Below are positions 17,593 to 26,183 of a DNA stretch of 64,000 nucleotides, piece after piece. Source of the stretch: Haloarcula regularis (GTDB taxonomy: Archaea > Halobacteriota > Halobacteria > Halobacteriales > Haloarculaceae). Positions within the stretch are counted from its first letter, which is position 1. Each line of letters starts with the position of its first letter. Location of the stretch: positions 1,426,001-1,490,000 of the forward strand of contig NZ_CP119794.1 of the NCBI RefSeq assembly GCF_029338315.1, given 5' to 3'. The notes under the pieces are model-generated. The model was not told the DNA's origin and searched no databases. It worked only from the letters and a program-made list of their open reading frames with translations. Position numbers and translations under genes: made by a program.

Positions 17593-19335
17593 ATGAGCCA
17601 GCAGGACGGCCGCGAGCGTCCGGGCAAGGACCCGGACCTCCCGAGCAACGACGTGACAGAGGGGACCGAACGCGCCCCGCACCGAGCGATGTTCCGCGCG
17701 ATGGGGTACGACGACGAGGACCTCGCCTCGCCGATGGTCGGCCTCGCCAACCCGGCGGCCGACATCACCCCGTGTAACGTCCACTTGGACGACGTCGCCG
17801 ACGCCGCCTACGATGGCGTCGACGACAACGGAGGGATGCCCATCGAGTTCGGTACCATCACCATCTCCGACGCCATCTCGATGGGGACCGAGGGGATGAA
17901 AGCGAGTCTCATCTCCCGCGAGATCATCGCCGACTCCGTGGAACTGGTCGCCTTCGGCGAGCGCATGGACGGCCTGGTCACCGTCGCGGGCTGTGACAAG
18001 AACCTGCCCGGGATGATGATGGCCGCCATCCGGACGGACCTCCCGAGCGTCTTCCTCTACGGTGGCTCGATCATGCCCGGCGAGCACGACGGCCGCGAGG
18101 TCACCATCCAGAACGTCTTCGAGGGCGTCGGCGCCGTCGCCGAGGGCGATATGAGCGAGGACGAACTCGACGAGATGGAGCGCCACGCCTGTCCCGGCGC
18201 GGGCTCCTGTGGCGGGATGTTCACCGCCAACACGATGGCCTCCATCTCCGAGGCGCTGGGGCTGGCCCCGCTCGGATCGGCCGCCCCGCCCGCGGAACAC
18301 GAGGAGCGCTACGACGTGGCCGAACGCGCCGGGGACCTCGTGCTGGACGCCATCGAGAACGACCGCACGCCCTCCGACATCCTCTCGAAGGAGTCCTTCG
18401 AGAACGCCATCGCCTTGCAGGTTGCCATCGGCGGGTCGACCAACGCCGTCCTCCACCTGCTCGCGCTGGCCGCCGAGGCCGACATCGACCTCTCCATCGA
18501 GGAGTTCGACGAGATCTCCCGGCGGACGCCCAAGATTGCGAACCTCCAGCCCGGCGGCACCCGCGTCATGAACGACCTCTTCGAGGTCGGCGGCGTGCCC
18601 GTGGTCGTCCGCCGTCTGCTCGAGGCCGACCTGCTCCACGGCGACGCGATGACCGTGACCGGCCGGACCATCGCGGAGGAACTCGCCCACCTCGAGGAGC
18701 AGGGCGAACTGCCCGACGACGACACCATCGACGAGGACTACCTCTACACCGTCGACGAGCCCTACCAGGAGGAGGGTGCCATCAAGATCCTCACCGGCAA
18801 CCTCGCGCCCGACGGGGGCGTCCTGAAGGTGACCGGCGACGACAAGTTCCACCACGAGGGCCCCGCCCGCGTCTTCGAGGGCGAAGAAGCGGCCATGGAG
18901 TACGTCCAGACCGGCGAGATCGAGTCCGGCGACGTCATCGTCATCCGCAACGAGGGGCCACGCGGCGGCCCCGGGATGCGCGAGATGCTCGGTGTCACCG
19001 CCGCCGTCGTCGGCGCTGGCCACGAGGACGACGTGGCGCTGCTGACCGACGGCCGGTTCTCCGGTGCCACGCGGGGGCCGATGATCGGCCACGTCGCCCC
19101 CGAAGCGTACGTCGGCGGCCCAATCGGCGCCCTGCAGGACGGCGACCACGTCACCGTCGACATCCCCGACCGGACGCTCGCGGTCGACCTCTCCGACGAG
19201 GAGATCCAGCAGCGCCTCGAGGCACGCGACGAACCCGAGCCCCCGTACACGAACGGGGTGCTGGCGAAGTACGAGCAGGCGTTCGGGTCGGCGGCCAACG
19301 GTGCAGTGACGAATCCCGGCGCGAAGTGGGACTGA
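17593..19335 (+). CDS. ilvD: dihydroxy-acid dehydratase, 580 aa
   Basis: Dehydrates 2,3-dihydroxy-3-methylbutanoate and its isoleucine-pathway homologue in branched-chain amino acid synthesis, using an iron-sulphur cluster. Family markers are intact: [12 protein letters not shown] near residue 136, [16 protein letters not shown] near 200, [14 protein letters not shown] near 283, and [20 protein letters not shown] near 490. The three cluster cysteines fall in these blocks and in CNVHLDD near residue 60. Length matches the family (about 550-590). A TATA-like TTCTTAAG around 17563-17570 is centred 26 nt before the ATG. It appears monocistronic. Confidence 0.96.
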   Translation: MSQQDGRERPGKDPDLPSNDVTEGTERAPHRAMFRAMGYDDEDLASPMVGLANPAADITPCNVHLDDVADAAYDGVDDNGGMPIEFGTITISDAISMGTEGMKASLISREIIADSVELVAFGERMDGLVTVAGCDKNLPGMMMAAIRTDLPSVFLYGGSIMPGEHDGREVTIQNVFEGVGAVAEGDMSEDELDEMERHACPGAGSCGGMFTANTMASISEALGLAPLGSAAPPAEHEERYDVAERAGDLVLDAIENDRTPSDILSKESFENAIALQVAIGGSTNAVLHLLALAAEADIDLSIEEFDEISRRTPKIANLQPGGTRVMNDLFEVGGVPVVVRRLLEADLLHGDAMTVTGRTIAEELAHLEEQGELPDDDTIDEDYLYTVDEPYQEEGAIKILTGNLAPDGGVLKVTGDDKFHHEGPARVFEGEEAAMEYVQTGEIESGDVIVIRNEGPRGGPGMREMLGVTAAVVGAGHEDDVALLTDGRFSGATRGPMIGHVAPEAYVGGPIGALQDGDHVTVDIPDRTLAVDLSDEEIQQRLEARDEPEPPYTNGVLAKYEQAFGSAANGAVTNPGAKWD

Positions 19336-19414
19336 GGCGGTCCGGCCGTCCCTATCGGCTGCTGCCGGCCGCTCCGTGCCAAATTCTTTGGTGCAGGCAC
19401 CCACAGCGACGCGC

Positions 19415-19887
19415 ATGGAGCCGGCTGGTCCCCGTTCCGCGACCGGCGTCGCCCCGCGACCAGGTGGGCCCTCGCCGCCGGCGCGTACGCCTTCCTCTGG
19501 AGCACGGTCCTGCTGTGGCGCATGGGCGCGGTGACCGACGCCCTCGGGCAGTTGCTCCCGTTCACCACGGGTCCCCCGGCGGTCTTCCTAGCGCTGCCGG
19601 TCCCCGCCGTCGGGGCCGCCGCCTGGTGGACCGTCGTCGAGCGCCGTGGAGCGTACTCGTTCCGCCGTGGCGCTGCCGCCGGCGCGGTGACCGCGCTCGG
19701 GACGACACTGTGCTGGCTGGTCGTCTACGCGTTCGTGTGGGGGCCGCGGCTGGTGGCGACGGGCAGCATCCTGATCGCCGTCGTCCTCGTCGTGACCGTG
19801 CCGACGGCGGCGCTCGTCATGCTCCCGCTGCTGTACGTGCGCCGGCGGTGGAGCGCGGAACCGGCGAGCGCCAGCACCGCCTCGTAG
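19415..19887 (+). CDS. haloarchaeal membrane protein, probable frameshift near start (uninterrupted frame from 19522)
   Basis: The clean open frame begins at ATG 19522 and encodes three hydrophobic segments ending RRRWSAEPASASTAS. The same frame upstream of 19522, although it has no start codon, reads RWALAAGAYAFLWSTVLLW, a convincing extra transmembrane helix. An ATG at 19415 lies in another frame. A single-base deletion somewhere between 19415 and about 19465 would join them into a 157-residue, four-helix protein. Function unknown. I give the longer extent; if no deletion exists the gene is 19522-19887, 121 residues. Confidence 0.55.
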
Positions 19888-19956
19888 GGTCCCGACGGGG
19901 GCCGGCGACGGCCGCGAGTCACAACACCCGAATAGCAGGGGCACGTAGCGAGGGGT

Positions 19957-20199
19957 GTGCCCGAGACGTACGTCTGTGCCAGGTGTGAGGCGACCGTCGA
20001 GCGAGAGTTCGCCGTCAAGTCGCTCATCCGCACCTGTGTCGAGTGTGGAGAACACGGCCGGTTCGTCCACGAGTCGCTGCTCGAGTCGCTGACCGAGATT
20101 CCGGCGGAGGAGCGCCCCGACGAGTGGGAGGAGATGACCCTCGACGACCGGTTCATGGACGCGGTCAAGCGCGGCCTTATCGATATCACGCGCGGGTGA
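19957..20199 (+). CDS. small zinc-ribbon protein, 80 aa, GTG start
   Basis: Two CxxC pairs (YVCARCEA and RTCVECGE, Cys8, Cys11, Cys28 and Cys31 counting from the GTG) form a probable zinc ribbon in the first 35 residues. A charged helical tail follows, containing RPDEWEEMTLDDRFMDA. The GTG at 19957 is the only sensible start, since the first cysteine pair follows within eight residues. Small zinc-ribbon proteins of this size are abundant in haloarchaea and several affect motility or biofilm formation in Haloferax. This one's role is unknown. It is followed after 81 nt by the secreted protease gene. Confidence 0.72.
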   Translation: MPETYVCARCEATVEREFAVKSLIRTCVECGEHGRFVHESLLESLTEIPAEERPDEWEEMTLDDRFMDAVKRGLIDITRG

Positions 20200-20280
20200 G
20201 CCAGTCCGGCACCGGGGCCAGTTTCGACCCTGATAGCCGGGGGCCAAGATATTACCCGGCCACCCGAGGAGGGCAGCTGG

Positions 20281-22074
20281 ATGAGTTGGCACGGGACGGC
20301 GGTGCTCGTCGGACTGCTCCTGGTGACGTCGGCGGTCGGGCCCGCACTCGCACAGCCGACGGATGCGATGGGCGCACTGGAATCGGACAATTCGCGGGCG
20401 CTGGCGGCGAGTCAGCCGGTACTCTCGCCGACGTATACGTTCGAGCGGGTCCCGGACGACCCGGGCGTCATCCGTGTTTCCGTCTCCCTCGACCCGCCGG
20501 GGACACTGTCGAAGCTGAAACTGTCCCTCCCGGAGGACGCCGTGGTGACCGGCGACCGGGGCTTCGAGAGCGAGACGAAAGACGGCCGGACCGTACTGAC
20601 GTGGGACGGACAGCCCTCGGACCCGAGCGTCACGTACCGGGCCTCTGCGATGCACGGGGACGGGTTCGGGCGCTCGGGCTACGGCACCGACGAGTGGGCA
20701 CAGTTCGGCACCGGGGCGGTGACGCCGTACGTCAAGTGGTGGTACACGGGTCAGCAGCCGGTCTTCGAGCCGCAGTACCGCGTCGCCGACGGGGAACCGG
20801 GGGTCGCGACGGACTTTCGGGTCCACCTGGGCCCCCACGAGACGTTCCGCAACGAGAGCGACGCCGGGACCGTCCGCGTCGTCGTCCCGGACCAGGCCGA
20901 CCTGCGGGCAAACCGGACGGCCATCGAGACGACGCTCCTGGCCGGGATGCGTGAGCTCCGTATCGCGCCGCGAAAGGACGACCTCACGGTCTTCGTCGCG
21001 CCCGACCCGATACGGGGCGGCGGCGCGGCCGGGTCGTCTGGGTCCTACTGGGTGCACGAGGACAGCGAGACGGGCACGCTCGATAACACCTGGATACACG
21101 AGTACGTCCACGAGCGCCAGGCCTACGACACCAGCCGTGCGATGGCGTGGGTCGACGAGGGGAGCGCCCAGTACTACGCGGCGTTCGTCGCCCTGCGCAC
21201 TGGCGGCGTCACCTACCGGTCGTTCCGCCAGCACGTCACCGACACGACGTACGCCGGAGCGGACCTGACGACCCCGGAGTCGTGGCCCGACGCCGACGTC
21301 GAGTACTCGAAGGGCGCCCGCGTCGTGGCGCTCGTCGACGCGCGCATCCAGCAGGAGACCGACGGCGAGCAGACCTTCCAGCAGGTCATGTACTGGATGA
21401 ACGGCCACGACGGCGAGATCACCCGGGCGGTCTTTGCCGACATCGTCGAGCGGGTGGCCGGCCGGAACCTCGACGCGTTCCTCGACCGGGTGCTGACCGG
21501 GCGCCACGACGAGACGCTGCCCGACGACCCGTGGCTGTACGCCGGCGTGCGCATCGACGACCACGACGACGACGGCCTCACCAACGACGAGGAGCGGACG
21601 GCAGGGACCGGACCGTTCACCCCGGACACCGACGGCGACGGCCTGACTGACGGCCGTGAGGTGACGGTCGGGAGCGACCCGACGGTGAGAGACACCGACG
21701 GCGACGGGCTCCCCGACGCCCGCGAACTCGCGGTCGGGGCCGACCCGACGGTCGCCGATACGGACGGCGACGGCCTGGACGACGCCGAGGAGGTAGCCGG
21801 GGAGACGGACCCAGCGGGCCCCGACACTGACGGCGACGGCCTGAGCGACGGCCGCGAGGACGAACTCCGGACCGACCCGACCGACGCCGACACCGACGGG
21901 GACGGCACCGACGACGCGGCGGAGGTGAAGGCGGGCACCGACCCGCTGGCCACGCCGACGGCCACCACCGGCGGTGCGGCCGGAGTGTCCTCGACGTTGG
22001 GCGCGGCCGAGAACGCGCTCCCGGTGGTCGGAGTGGTACTGGCGCTGGTGCTTTTCGTCCTGTACCGCGGGTAG
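20281..22074 (+). CDS. secreted gluzincin-type metalloprotease with thrombospondin type 3-like repeats, 597 aa
   Basis: A signal peptide covers residues 1-24 (ends ALAQ). After a beta-rich domain, residues 273-277 read HEYVH, an HExxH zinc site. Twenty residues on comes WVDEGSAQYYA, whose Glu293 is in the position of the third zinc ligand of gluzincins (M1/M61-like). Residues about 418-560 hold five to six DxDxDG(L) calcium-binding repeats of the thrombospondin type 3 kind (DTDGDGLTDGRE and variants). A C-terminal helix (ALPVVGVVLALVLFVLYRG) would anchor it in the membrane. It is probably an extracellular, calcium-stabilised protease held at the cell surface. It stands alone. Confidence 0.83.
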   Translation: MSWHGTAVLVGLLLVTSAVGPALAQPTDAMGALESDNSRALAASQPVLSPTYTFERVPDDPGVIRVSVSLDPPGTLSKLKLSLPEDAVVTGDRGFESETKDGRTVLTWDGQPSDPSVTYRASAMHGDGFGRSGYGTDEWAQFGTGAVTPYVKWWYTGQQPVFEPQYRVADGEPGVATDFRVHLGPHETFRNESDAGTVRVVVPDQADLRANRTAIETTLLAGMRELRIAPRKDDLTVFVAPDPIRGGGAAGSSGSYWVHEDSETGTLDNTWIHEYVHERQAYDTSRAMAWVDEGSAQYYAAFVALRTGGVTYRSFRQHVTDTTYAGADLTTPESWPDADVEYSKGARVVALVDARIQQETDGEQTFQQVMYWMNGHDGEITRAVFADIVERVAGRNLDAFLDRVLTGRHDETLPDDPWLYAGVRIDDHDDDGLTNDEERTAGTGPFTPDTDGDGLTDGREVTVGSDPTVRDTDGDGLPDARELAVGADPTVADTDGDGLDDAEEVAGETDPAGPDTDGDGLSDGREDELRTDPTDADTDGDGTDDAAEVKAGTDPLATPTATTGGAAGVSSTLGAAENALPVVGVVLALVLFVLYRG

Positions 22075-22139
22075 TCGGCCCTTCCTTCAGCGCCGTTCGT
22101 TCGAAAATTTTATCCAGACATACATAGATACGATTGTCC

Positions 22140-22292
22140 ATGAGCGGGCTGTATCATCTGGTGTGTCGGGAGTGTGCGTTCGAGGGTATCTTCTCCGAAC
22201 ACGACGCCGCGCTTGACGAGCAGGACGGCCACGGCGAGACGTACGGCCACAGGACCGCGCTGGTCGACATCGGGGACGGACCGCCAAAGTAG
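22140..22292 (+). CDS. small CxxC protein, 50 aa
   Basis: It begins MSGLYHLVCRECAFEGIF with one CxxC pair (Cys9, Cys12), then an acidic stretch and conserved-looking HGETYGHRTAL. A strong TATA-like AAATTTTATCC at about 22107-22116 is centred 28 nt before the ATG, indicating a leaderless transcript. The AT-rich upstream run is unusual for the region. Function unknown; the arrangement resembles half of a zinc ribbon that may need dimerisation to bind metal. Confidence 0.65.
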   Translation: MSGLYHLVCRECAFEGIFSEHDAALDEQDGHGETYGHRTALVDIGDGPPK

Positions 22293-22338
22293 TCTCCGGA
22301 CCGCCAGCGTTTTGCGCTCGCTGGTCCGACAGCGAGGT

Positions 22339-22455
22339 ATGCAGGCAGTACAGGACGCGGGACACGCTAGCCGGGGGATCTCCAGCGGCGTCCGTTCCGG
22401 CCGCGAACGGCCCGGGGTCCACACCGCAGGGCCGGACGGTGAGTCCGATGGCTGA
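22339..22455 (+). CDS. possible 38-aa protein, translationally coupled to the next gene
   Basis: The ATG at 22339 lies 28 nt downstream of a TATA-like GCGTTTTGCG (about 22306-22315), so it would be the first start on a leaderless transcript. The peptide is basic and glycine-rich (MQAVQDAGHASRG, then SGVRSGRERPGV), unlike the acidic haloarchaeal average. Its end overlaps the next ATG (22448) by 8 nt. It could be a real small protein or a leader peptide; if not, 22448 would have a 110-nt leader. No homologue is recognised. Confidence 0.35.
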   Translation: MQAVQDAGHASRGISSGVRSGRERPGVHTAGPDGESDG

Positions 22456-22774
22456 TTCGGACGCGGCGAGCGAGCAGCGCGAGACCGAGACCGGGACCGA
22501 CGCCGAGGGGTACGTCCACCGCCCGAGCGGGGAACCGCCGAAACAGGCCGGCACGAGCGACGAGTTCGGCTGGCACGGGTGGACGCTCGTCGGGATGGTC
22601 GTCGTGGCGTTCCTGGTCGTCCCCGGCGCCATCCTCGTGCTCCCGGCCGCCCAGGGGGTCGTCGCGTCGCTCGGCCTGACGCTCAGGGCGGCGTACCTGA
22701 CGCTCCCGCTGGTGCCCGCGTTCCTGCTGGCGGCCATCGCCGTCTGGTCGGCGCTGCGCTCGCGGGCGGAGTGA
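22448..22774 (+). CDS. two-helix membrane protein of unknown function, 108 aa
   Basis: An acidic, hydrophilic N-terminal 45 residues contain the stretch EGYVHRPSGEPPKQ. Two hydrophobic segments follow (about 46-68 and 78-100), separated by a short loop, with a basic end SALRSRAE. This suggests a small inner-membrane protein with a cytoplasmic tail. It has the look of accessory subunits of haloarchaeal terminal oxidases, but no oxidase gene is nearby, so I assign no function. It probably shares a transcript with the 38-codon frame upstream. Confidence 0.65.
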   Translation: MADSDAASEQRETETGTDAEGYVHRPSGEPPKQAGTSDEFGWHGWTLVGMVVVAFLVVPGAILVLPAAQGVVASLGLTLRAAYLTLPLVPAFLLAAIAVWSALRSRAE

Positions 22775-22841
22775 CACCGATTTTCAACCCCTGTAATCGC
22801 CGAGGAACCCTTATCAGGGCGTCCACGGTAGACCGACCAAC

Positions 22842-24512
22842 ATGGCGCTGGCGACTCTCGCGACCGTCCTGCTCGCGTCCGTCGTCGGCATGGGCGTCGC
22901 GTTCCTGGTCTGGCTCCATCGCGACCGGCCCGGCGCCGGTCCGCTCGCGACGTTCGTCGTCGCCGCGAGCCTCTGGACGGTCGCCTACGGGCTGGAACTG
23001 GCCGTCCACGACCTGGCGAGGATGCAGTGGCTCCTCCAGGTCCAGCTGACGCTGTCTGTCGTCGTGCCCATCGCCTGGCTCGTCGCCGTCCTCGAGTACA
23101 CCGGCCATCCCCACTGGTTGAGTCGGCGCCGGGTGGGCCTGCTGCTGGTCGAACCGGCCGTCTTCGTCACACTGGTGTGGTCCAACCCCTCGCACGGACT
23201 GGTCTGGCGCGGCCTCGAGACGGCGAGCCGCGGAGAGTTGAGCACGCTCGTGCCTGTCTGGGGGCTGGTCCGCTGGGCCCACCTGGCCTACGTCCTGGCG
23301 CTGGTGCTGGTCGGGGCTGTCCTCCTCGCGCGGCTAATGGTGCGGACGAACCAGCTGTTCCGGACCCAGGGCGTCGCGCTCGTGGCCGTCATCACGGTGC
23401 CGATGGCCGCCCACTCGCTGCACCTGCTCGCGGTGCTCCCGCCCCCGTTCGACCCGACGAGCCTGGGCTACGTCGTCTCGGGGGTCGTCCTCTCGGCGGC
23501 GATTCTCGGCGGGCAGTTGCTCGACGTGGCGCCGGTCACCCGCGACCTGGGACGGGAGGCCATCCTCGAGGAGATGGACGACAGGGTCGTCATCGTCGAC
23601 GAGGCCGGGCGCATCGTCGACGTCAACGACGCCGGCGCGGCCCTCTTCGACGCCGACCCGGTCGCCCTGCTTGGCCGCCGCCTCGAGGACGAGCGGCCCG
23701 AACTGGCCGCAGCCATCCCCGGCCCGGACGAGCGGGCCCACACCGAGACGCGCCTCGAACACGACGGCGCGGTCCGCTACTACGACGTCCGCGTGACGCC
23801 GCTGTACCGGACCTACGGCGCGGTCTCCGGGCACCTCGTCAGCCTCCGGGACGTCACCGAGCGCCGCCAGCGCGAGCAGCGCATCACGGTCCTCAACCGC
23901 CTGCTGCGCCACGACATCCGCAACGAGATGAACGTCGTCAGGGGCAACGCCGACCTGCTCGCGGACCACGCCGACGCCGACGGCCACGAACGCATCGACC
24001 GCATCCTCTCGACGGTCGACGAGGTGGTCGAGCGGAGCGACAAGATCGGTGCCGTCTCCGAGGCGCTCGACGCCGAGACGCCGCGGCCGCTGGCCCTGGC
24101 GGACCTCGTCGACCCCGTCGTCGCCGAGGCGCGCGAGCGCTACCCCGACGCGGCGGTTGTCGCCGACTGCCCGGACGGCCTCCGCGTGCTGGCCGGGCCG
24201 TCGCTGACACTCGCCTTCGAGGAACTGGTCGACAACGCCGTCGAACACAGCGACGGCCCCGTGACGGTGACCATCGACGTCGACGCCGGCGACGAGGGGG
24301 TGACGGTCCGCGTCCAGGACGACGGGCCGGGCATCGCCGACCACGAGCGCGAGGTGATCAGCGCCGGGGAGGAGACGCCGCTCCAGCACGGATCGGGGGT
24401 CGGCCTGTGGCTCGTGAAGTGGGTCGTCCGGAACGTCGGCGGGACCCTGTCGTTCGTCGACGGGCCGGGGACGACCGTCGAAATCGAGCTGCCGCGGGCC
24501 GCCCGGGAGTGA
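22842..24512 (+). CDS. membrane sensor histidine kinase (7TM-PAS-HisKA-HATPase), 556 aa
   Basis: Residues 1-225 hold seven hydrophobic helices of the histidine kinase 7TM sensing region. A PAS-like domain follows (about 230-345; VVIVDEAGRIVDVNDAGAAL). The phosphoacceptor H-box is LLRHDIRNEMNV near residue 352, the N-box DNAVEHSDG near 466, and the G-boxes VQDDGPGIADHE and SGVGLWLVKWV follow. All catalytic parts are present. Such orphan kinases are numerous in haloarchaea and usually lack an adjacent response regulator; none is seen here. A second kinase of the same layout is at 49213-50865. The stimulus is unknown. Confidence 0.92.
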   Translation: MALATLATVLLASVVGMGVAFLVWLHRDRPGAGPLATFVVAASLWTVAYGLELAVHDLARMQWLLQVQLTLSVVVPIAWLVAVLEYTGHPHWLSRRRVGLLLVEPAVFVTLVWSNPSHGLVWRGLETASRGELSTLVPVWGLVRWAHLAYVLALVLVGAVLLARLMVRTNQLFRTQGVALVAVITVPMAAHSLHLLAVLPPPFDPTSLGYVVSGVVLSAAILGGQLLDVAPVTRDLGREAILEEMDDRVVIVDEAGRIVDVNDAGAALFDADPVALLGRRLEDERPELAAAIPGPDERAHTETRLEHDGAVRYYDVRVTPLYRTYGAVSGHLVSLRDVTERRQREQRITVLNRLLRHDIRNEMNVVRGNADLLADHADADGHERIDRILSTVDEVVERSDKIGAVSEALDAETPRPLALADLVDPVVAEARERYPDAAVVADCPDGLRVLAGPSLTLAFEELVDNAVEHSDGPVTVTIDVDAGDEGVTVRVQDDGPGIADHEREVISAGEETPLQHGSGVGLWLVKWVVRNVGGTLSFVDGPGTTVEIELPRAARE

Positions 24513-24600
24513 GGCAGCGGCGCGCCCGGCAAGCGACCGAGAGGACGAGAGGGACCCGCGGCCAGTAACATCTCCGCGGCGCCGGTGAGCGCGGCGCCCC

Positions 24601-24747
24601 CTAAAGGACCAGCGCCACGCCGGCGAAGGCCGCGAGGCGCTCCCGGCCGGCGGTCAGGAAGTCGACCAGGCGGGTCTCCTGGTGGCGGTCGACGGCGACG
24701 AAGACGACGGCGACGATACCGAGCGGCGCGAGGAAGCCAGCGGGCAT
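24601..24747 (-). CDS. small hydrophobic protein, 48 aa
   Basis: It begins MPAGFLAPLGIVAVVFVAVD, a single strongly hydrophobic segment. A charged loop (RHQETRLVDFLTAGRERL) and a shorter hydrophobic end (AAFAGVALVL) follow. The pattern is that of one- or two-helix haloarchaeal membrane proteins. Upstream on the minus strand, near 24770-24780, lies an AT-rich AGCTATCTTTTC that could serve as promoter. Function unknown. It sits between the histidine kinase and idi. Confidence 0.5.
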   Translation of the reverse strand: MPAGFLAPLGIVAVVFVAVDRHQETRLVDFLTAGRERLAAFAGVALVL

Positions 24748-24781
24748 CCGGCGCTCACGGATTCGGGTCGTGAAAAGATAG

Positions 24782-25342
24782 CTAGCGTTCGTCGTCGCGC
24801 CGCATCGCGATCTCGAACCAGGGACAGAGGCGCAGTTGCCGGTAGTACTCGGGGTGCTCGCACAGGCGGTCGTAGGGGACCCACATGAGGCCGTCGACCT
24901 CCTCGGGGTTCGGGTCCAGGGTGGTGTCGGTGAGCGTCGCCTGCAGGACCGCACAGACCTCCCACTCGAGGCCCGCGTTCTCGTAGTAGCGCTTGTACTC
25001 GAAGCGGTCGGTGACACGGAGGTCGCGGTACTGGTCGGGCGAGATGCCCAGTTCGTCGTCGAGTCGTTCCTTCGTCGCTTCGACCTGGCTCTGGCCCTCG
25101 ACGGGGTGGGAGGCGACGGTGCCGTCCCAGTGGGTGTCCCAGAGGCGCTTGGTCGCGGCCCGCTGGGCGAGCAACACGTTGTCGTCCTCGTCGAACAGGA
25201 GCGCCGTGAACGCCCGGTGCCGGATGCCGTCGCCGGTGTGGGCCTCGAGCCGGTTGACCAGTCCCTGCTCGTTGTCGTCGGCGTCCACCGCGATGACGTC
25301 CTGCTCGGCGTTCTTGTGTGTGCCGTCGGCGTCGGTGCTCAT
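24782..25342 (-). CDS. idi: isopentenyl-diphosphate delta-isomerase, type 1, 186 aa
   Basis: Interconverts isopentenyl and dimethylallyl diphosphate, feeding archaeal lipid and carotenoid synthesis. The Nudix-related IDI fold is clear: FDEDDNVLLAQRAATKRLWD, the metal-site THWDGTVASHPVEGQS, and YENAGLEWEVCAVL containing the catalytic Glu. In the bacterial enzyme a cysteine precedes SHP; here the position is alanine (VASHP). The substitution seems to be a feature of this sequence type rather than damage. A TATA-like GCGTAAGAATC near 25363-25373 supports the ATG at 25342. Idi is functionally linked to the crtD-lyeJ-cruF operon at 5-8 kb. Confidence 0.92.
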   Translation of the reverse strand: MSTDADGTHKNAEQDVIAVDADDNEQGLVNRLEAHTGDGIRHRAFTALLFDEDDNVLLAQRAATKRLWDTHWDGTVASHPVEGQSQVEATKERLDDELGISPDQYRDLRVTDRFEYKRYYENAGLEWEVCAVLQATLTDTTLDPNPEEVDGLMWVPYDRLCEHPEYYRQLRLCPWFEIAMRRDDER

Positions 25343-25395
25343 ATGTCAGCACAATCTCGGAGGGGATTCTTACGCGCTTCGACTTTCCGCGCGGG

Positions 25396-26019
25396 TCAGC
25401 GCTCGTCGACGAACTGCTTGATGATCTTCTCCTCAGCCCGGTGGAGCGTCTCGCTGCAGGTGGATTTCGCGATACCGACGGCCTCGGCCAGGTCCGTCAG
25501 CGAGCAGTCCCGTGGCGTGTCGTAGTAGCCCTGCTCGACGGCGGCCTCGATGAGTTCCAGCTGGCTCTCGGTGAGCAGCTGCTCGGATTCGACACGCTGG
25601 TGGAGGCGCTCGACCTGGAACGGGATGCCGAACTCGTCGAGCTGGTCGCCCAGTTGCGAGAGCCGTTCCTGTGGCGCCGTCACCTCCCAGGAGGCCTCGC
25701 CGTCCTCGAGCGAGAAGGGCATCTCCAGCGGGATGCCCGAGCCCTGGACGGGAAAGAGCAGCAGGGGCATCGACGTCTCGAACTGTATCAGCGCCGTGTC
25801 GTCGCGGTGGGAGAGAATCTCCATCGAGGTCACCACGTCGCGCCGTTCGACGTCGGCGAGCACCGCCGGCAAGTCAGGCGCGGTCACCTCGGCGAGGCCG
25901 ACGCCCGACTCGTCGCCTGGCAGTGCCGCGAGGATGCGAAAGGTGACGTCGTGGCTCCGCGAGACGTCGCCGATCCAGGTCCCCTCCGGTATCGTGAGCG
26001 AGAGTTCTGCGCGTGGCAT
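25396..26019 (-). CDS. HTH_10 (bacterio-opsin activator-like) transcription regulator, 207 aa
   Basis: The N-terminal beta-rich domain (MPRAELSLTIPEGTW) matches the sensor half of haloarchaeal Bat/DmsR-type regulators. The C-terminal HTH_10 region begins LTESQLELIEAAVEQGYYD near residue 148 and contains SLTDLAEAVGIAKSTCSETL, a clear helix-turn-helix. It lacks the CXnCXCX7C signature found in the NarO homologue at 28109. Its promoter region carries two perfect CGAA-N4-TTCG boxes (26028-26039 and 26063-26074), suggesting that NarO controls it and that it acts downstream in the anaerobic response. The ATG at 26019 gives the usual N-terminus. Confidence 0.88.
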   Translation of the reverse strand: MPRAELSLTIPEGTWIGDVSRSHDVTFRILAALPGDESGVGLAEVTAPDLPAVLADVERRDVVTSMEILSHRDDTALIQFETSMPLLLFPVQGSGIPLEMPFSLEDGEASWEVTAPQERLSQLGDQLDEFGIPFQVERLHQRVESEQLLTESQLELIEAAVEQGYYDTPRDCSLTDLAEAVGIAKSTCSETLHRAEEKIIKQFVDER

Positions 26020-26027
26020 CGTATGTC

Positions 26028-26039
26028 CGAAGATATTCG
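26028..26039. promoter_or_regulatory. CGAA-N4-TTCG box (NarO-type operator), site 1
   Basis: CGAAGATATTCG is a perfect inverted repeat of CGAA with a 4-nt spacer, 9 nt upstream of the HTH_10 start at 26019. It overlaps the AATATC that could be its TATA element. This location would fit negative or autoregulatory control. Confidence 0.5.
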
Positions 26040-26062
26040 CCCTGCTATGGAGGGTGTAGTCC

Positions 26063-26074
26063 CGAACATGTTCG
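26063..26074. promoter_or_regulatory. CGAACATGTTCG palindrome (NarO-type operator), site 2
   Basis: CGAACATGTTCG is a perfect 12-bp palindrome, extended to 14 bp by flanking C and G. As I recall the literature, this sequence was reported upstream of denitrification genes in Haloferax and linked to NarO. It lies 44 nt upstream of the HTH_10 start, upstream of the presumed TATA element, where an activator would bind. Confidence 0.65.
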
Positions 26075-26129
26075 GTTTGTTCGCCCGTAGTTATATCACT
26101 TGCCCGCCGAACCCCGGTAAATGACGGGC

Positions 26130-26141
26130 CGAACCCGTTCG
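26130..26141. promoter_or_regulatory. CGAA-N4-TTCG box, site 3, upstream of the SRPBCC gene
   Basis: CGAACCCGTTCG is a perfect CGAA inverted repeat, extended by flanking GGGC and GCCC on the two sides. It ends about 13 nt before the TATA-like GGCTTATC (about 26153-26160) of the SRPBCC gene whose ATG is at 26184. That is a standard activator position immediately upstream of BRE/TATA. Confidence 0.55.
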
Positions 26142-26183
26142 GGCCCGGCCAAGGCTTATCTGCGTCGGCGGCCGCGTTCGACC

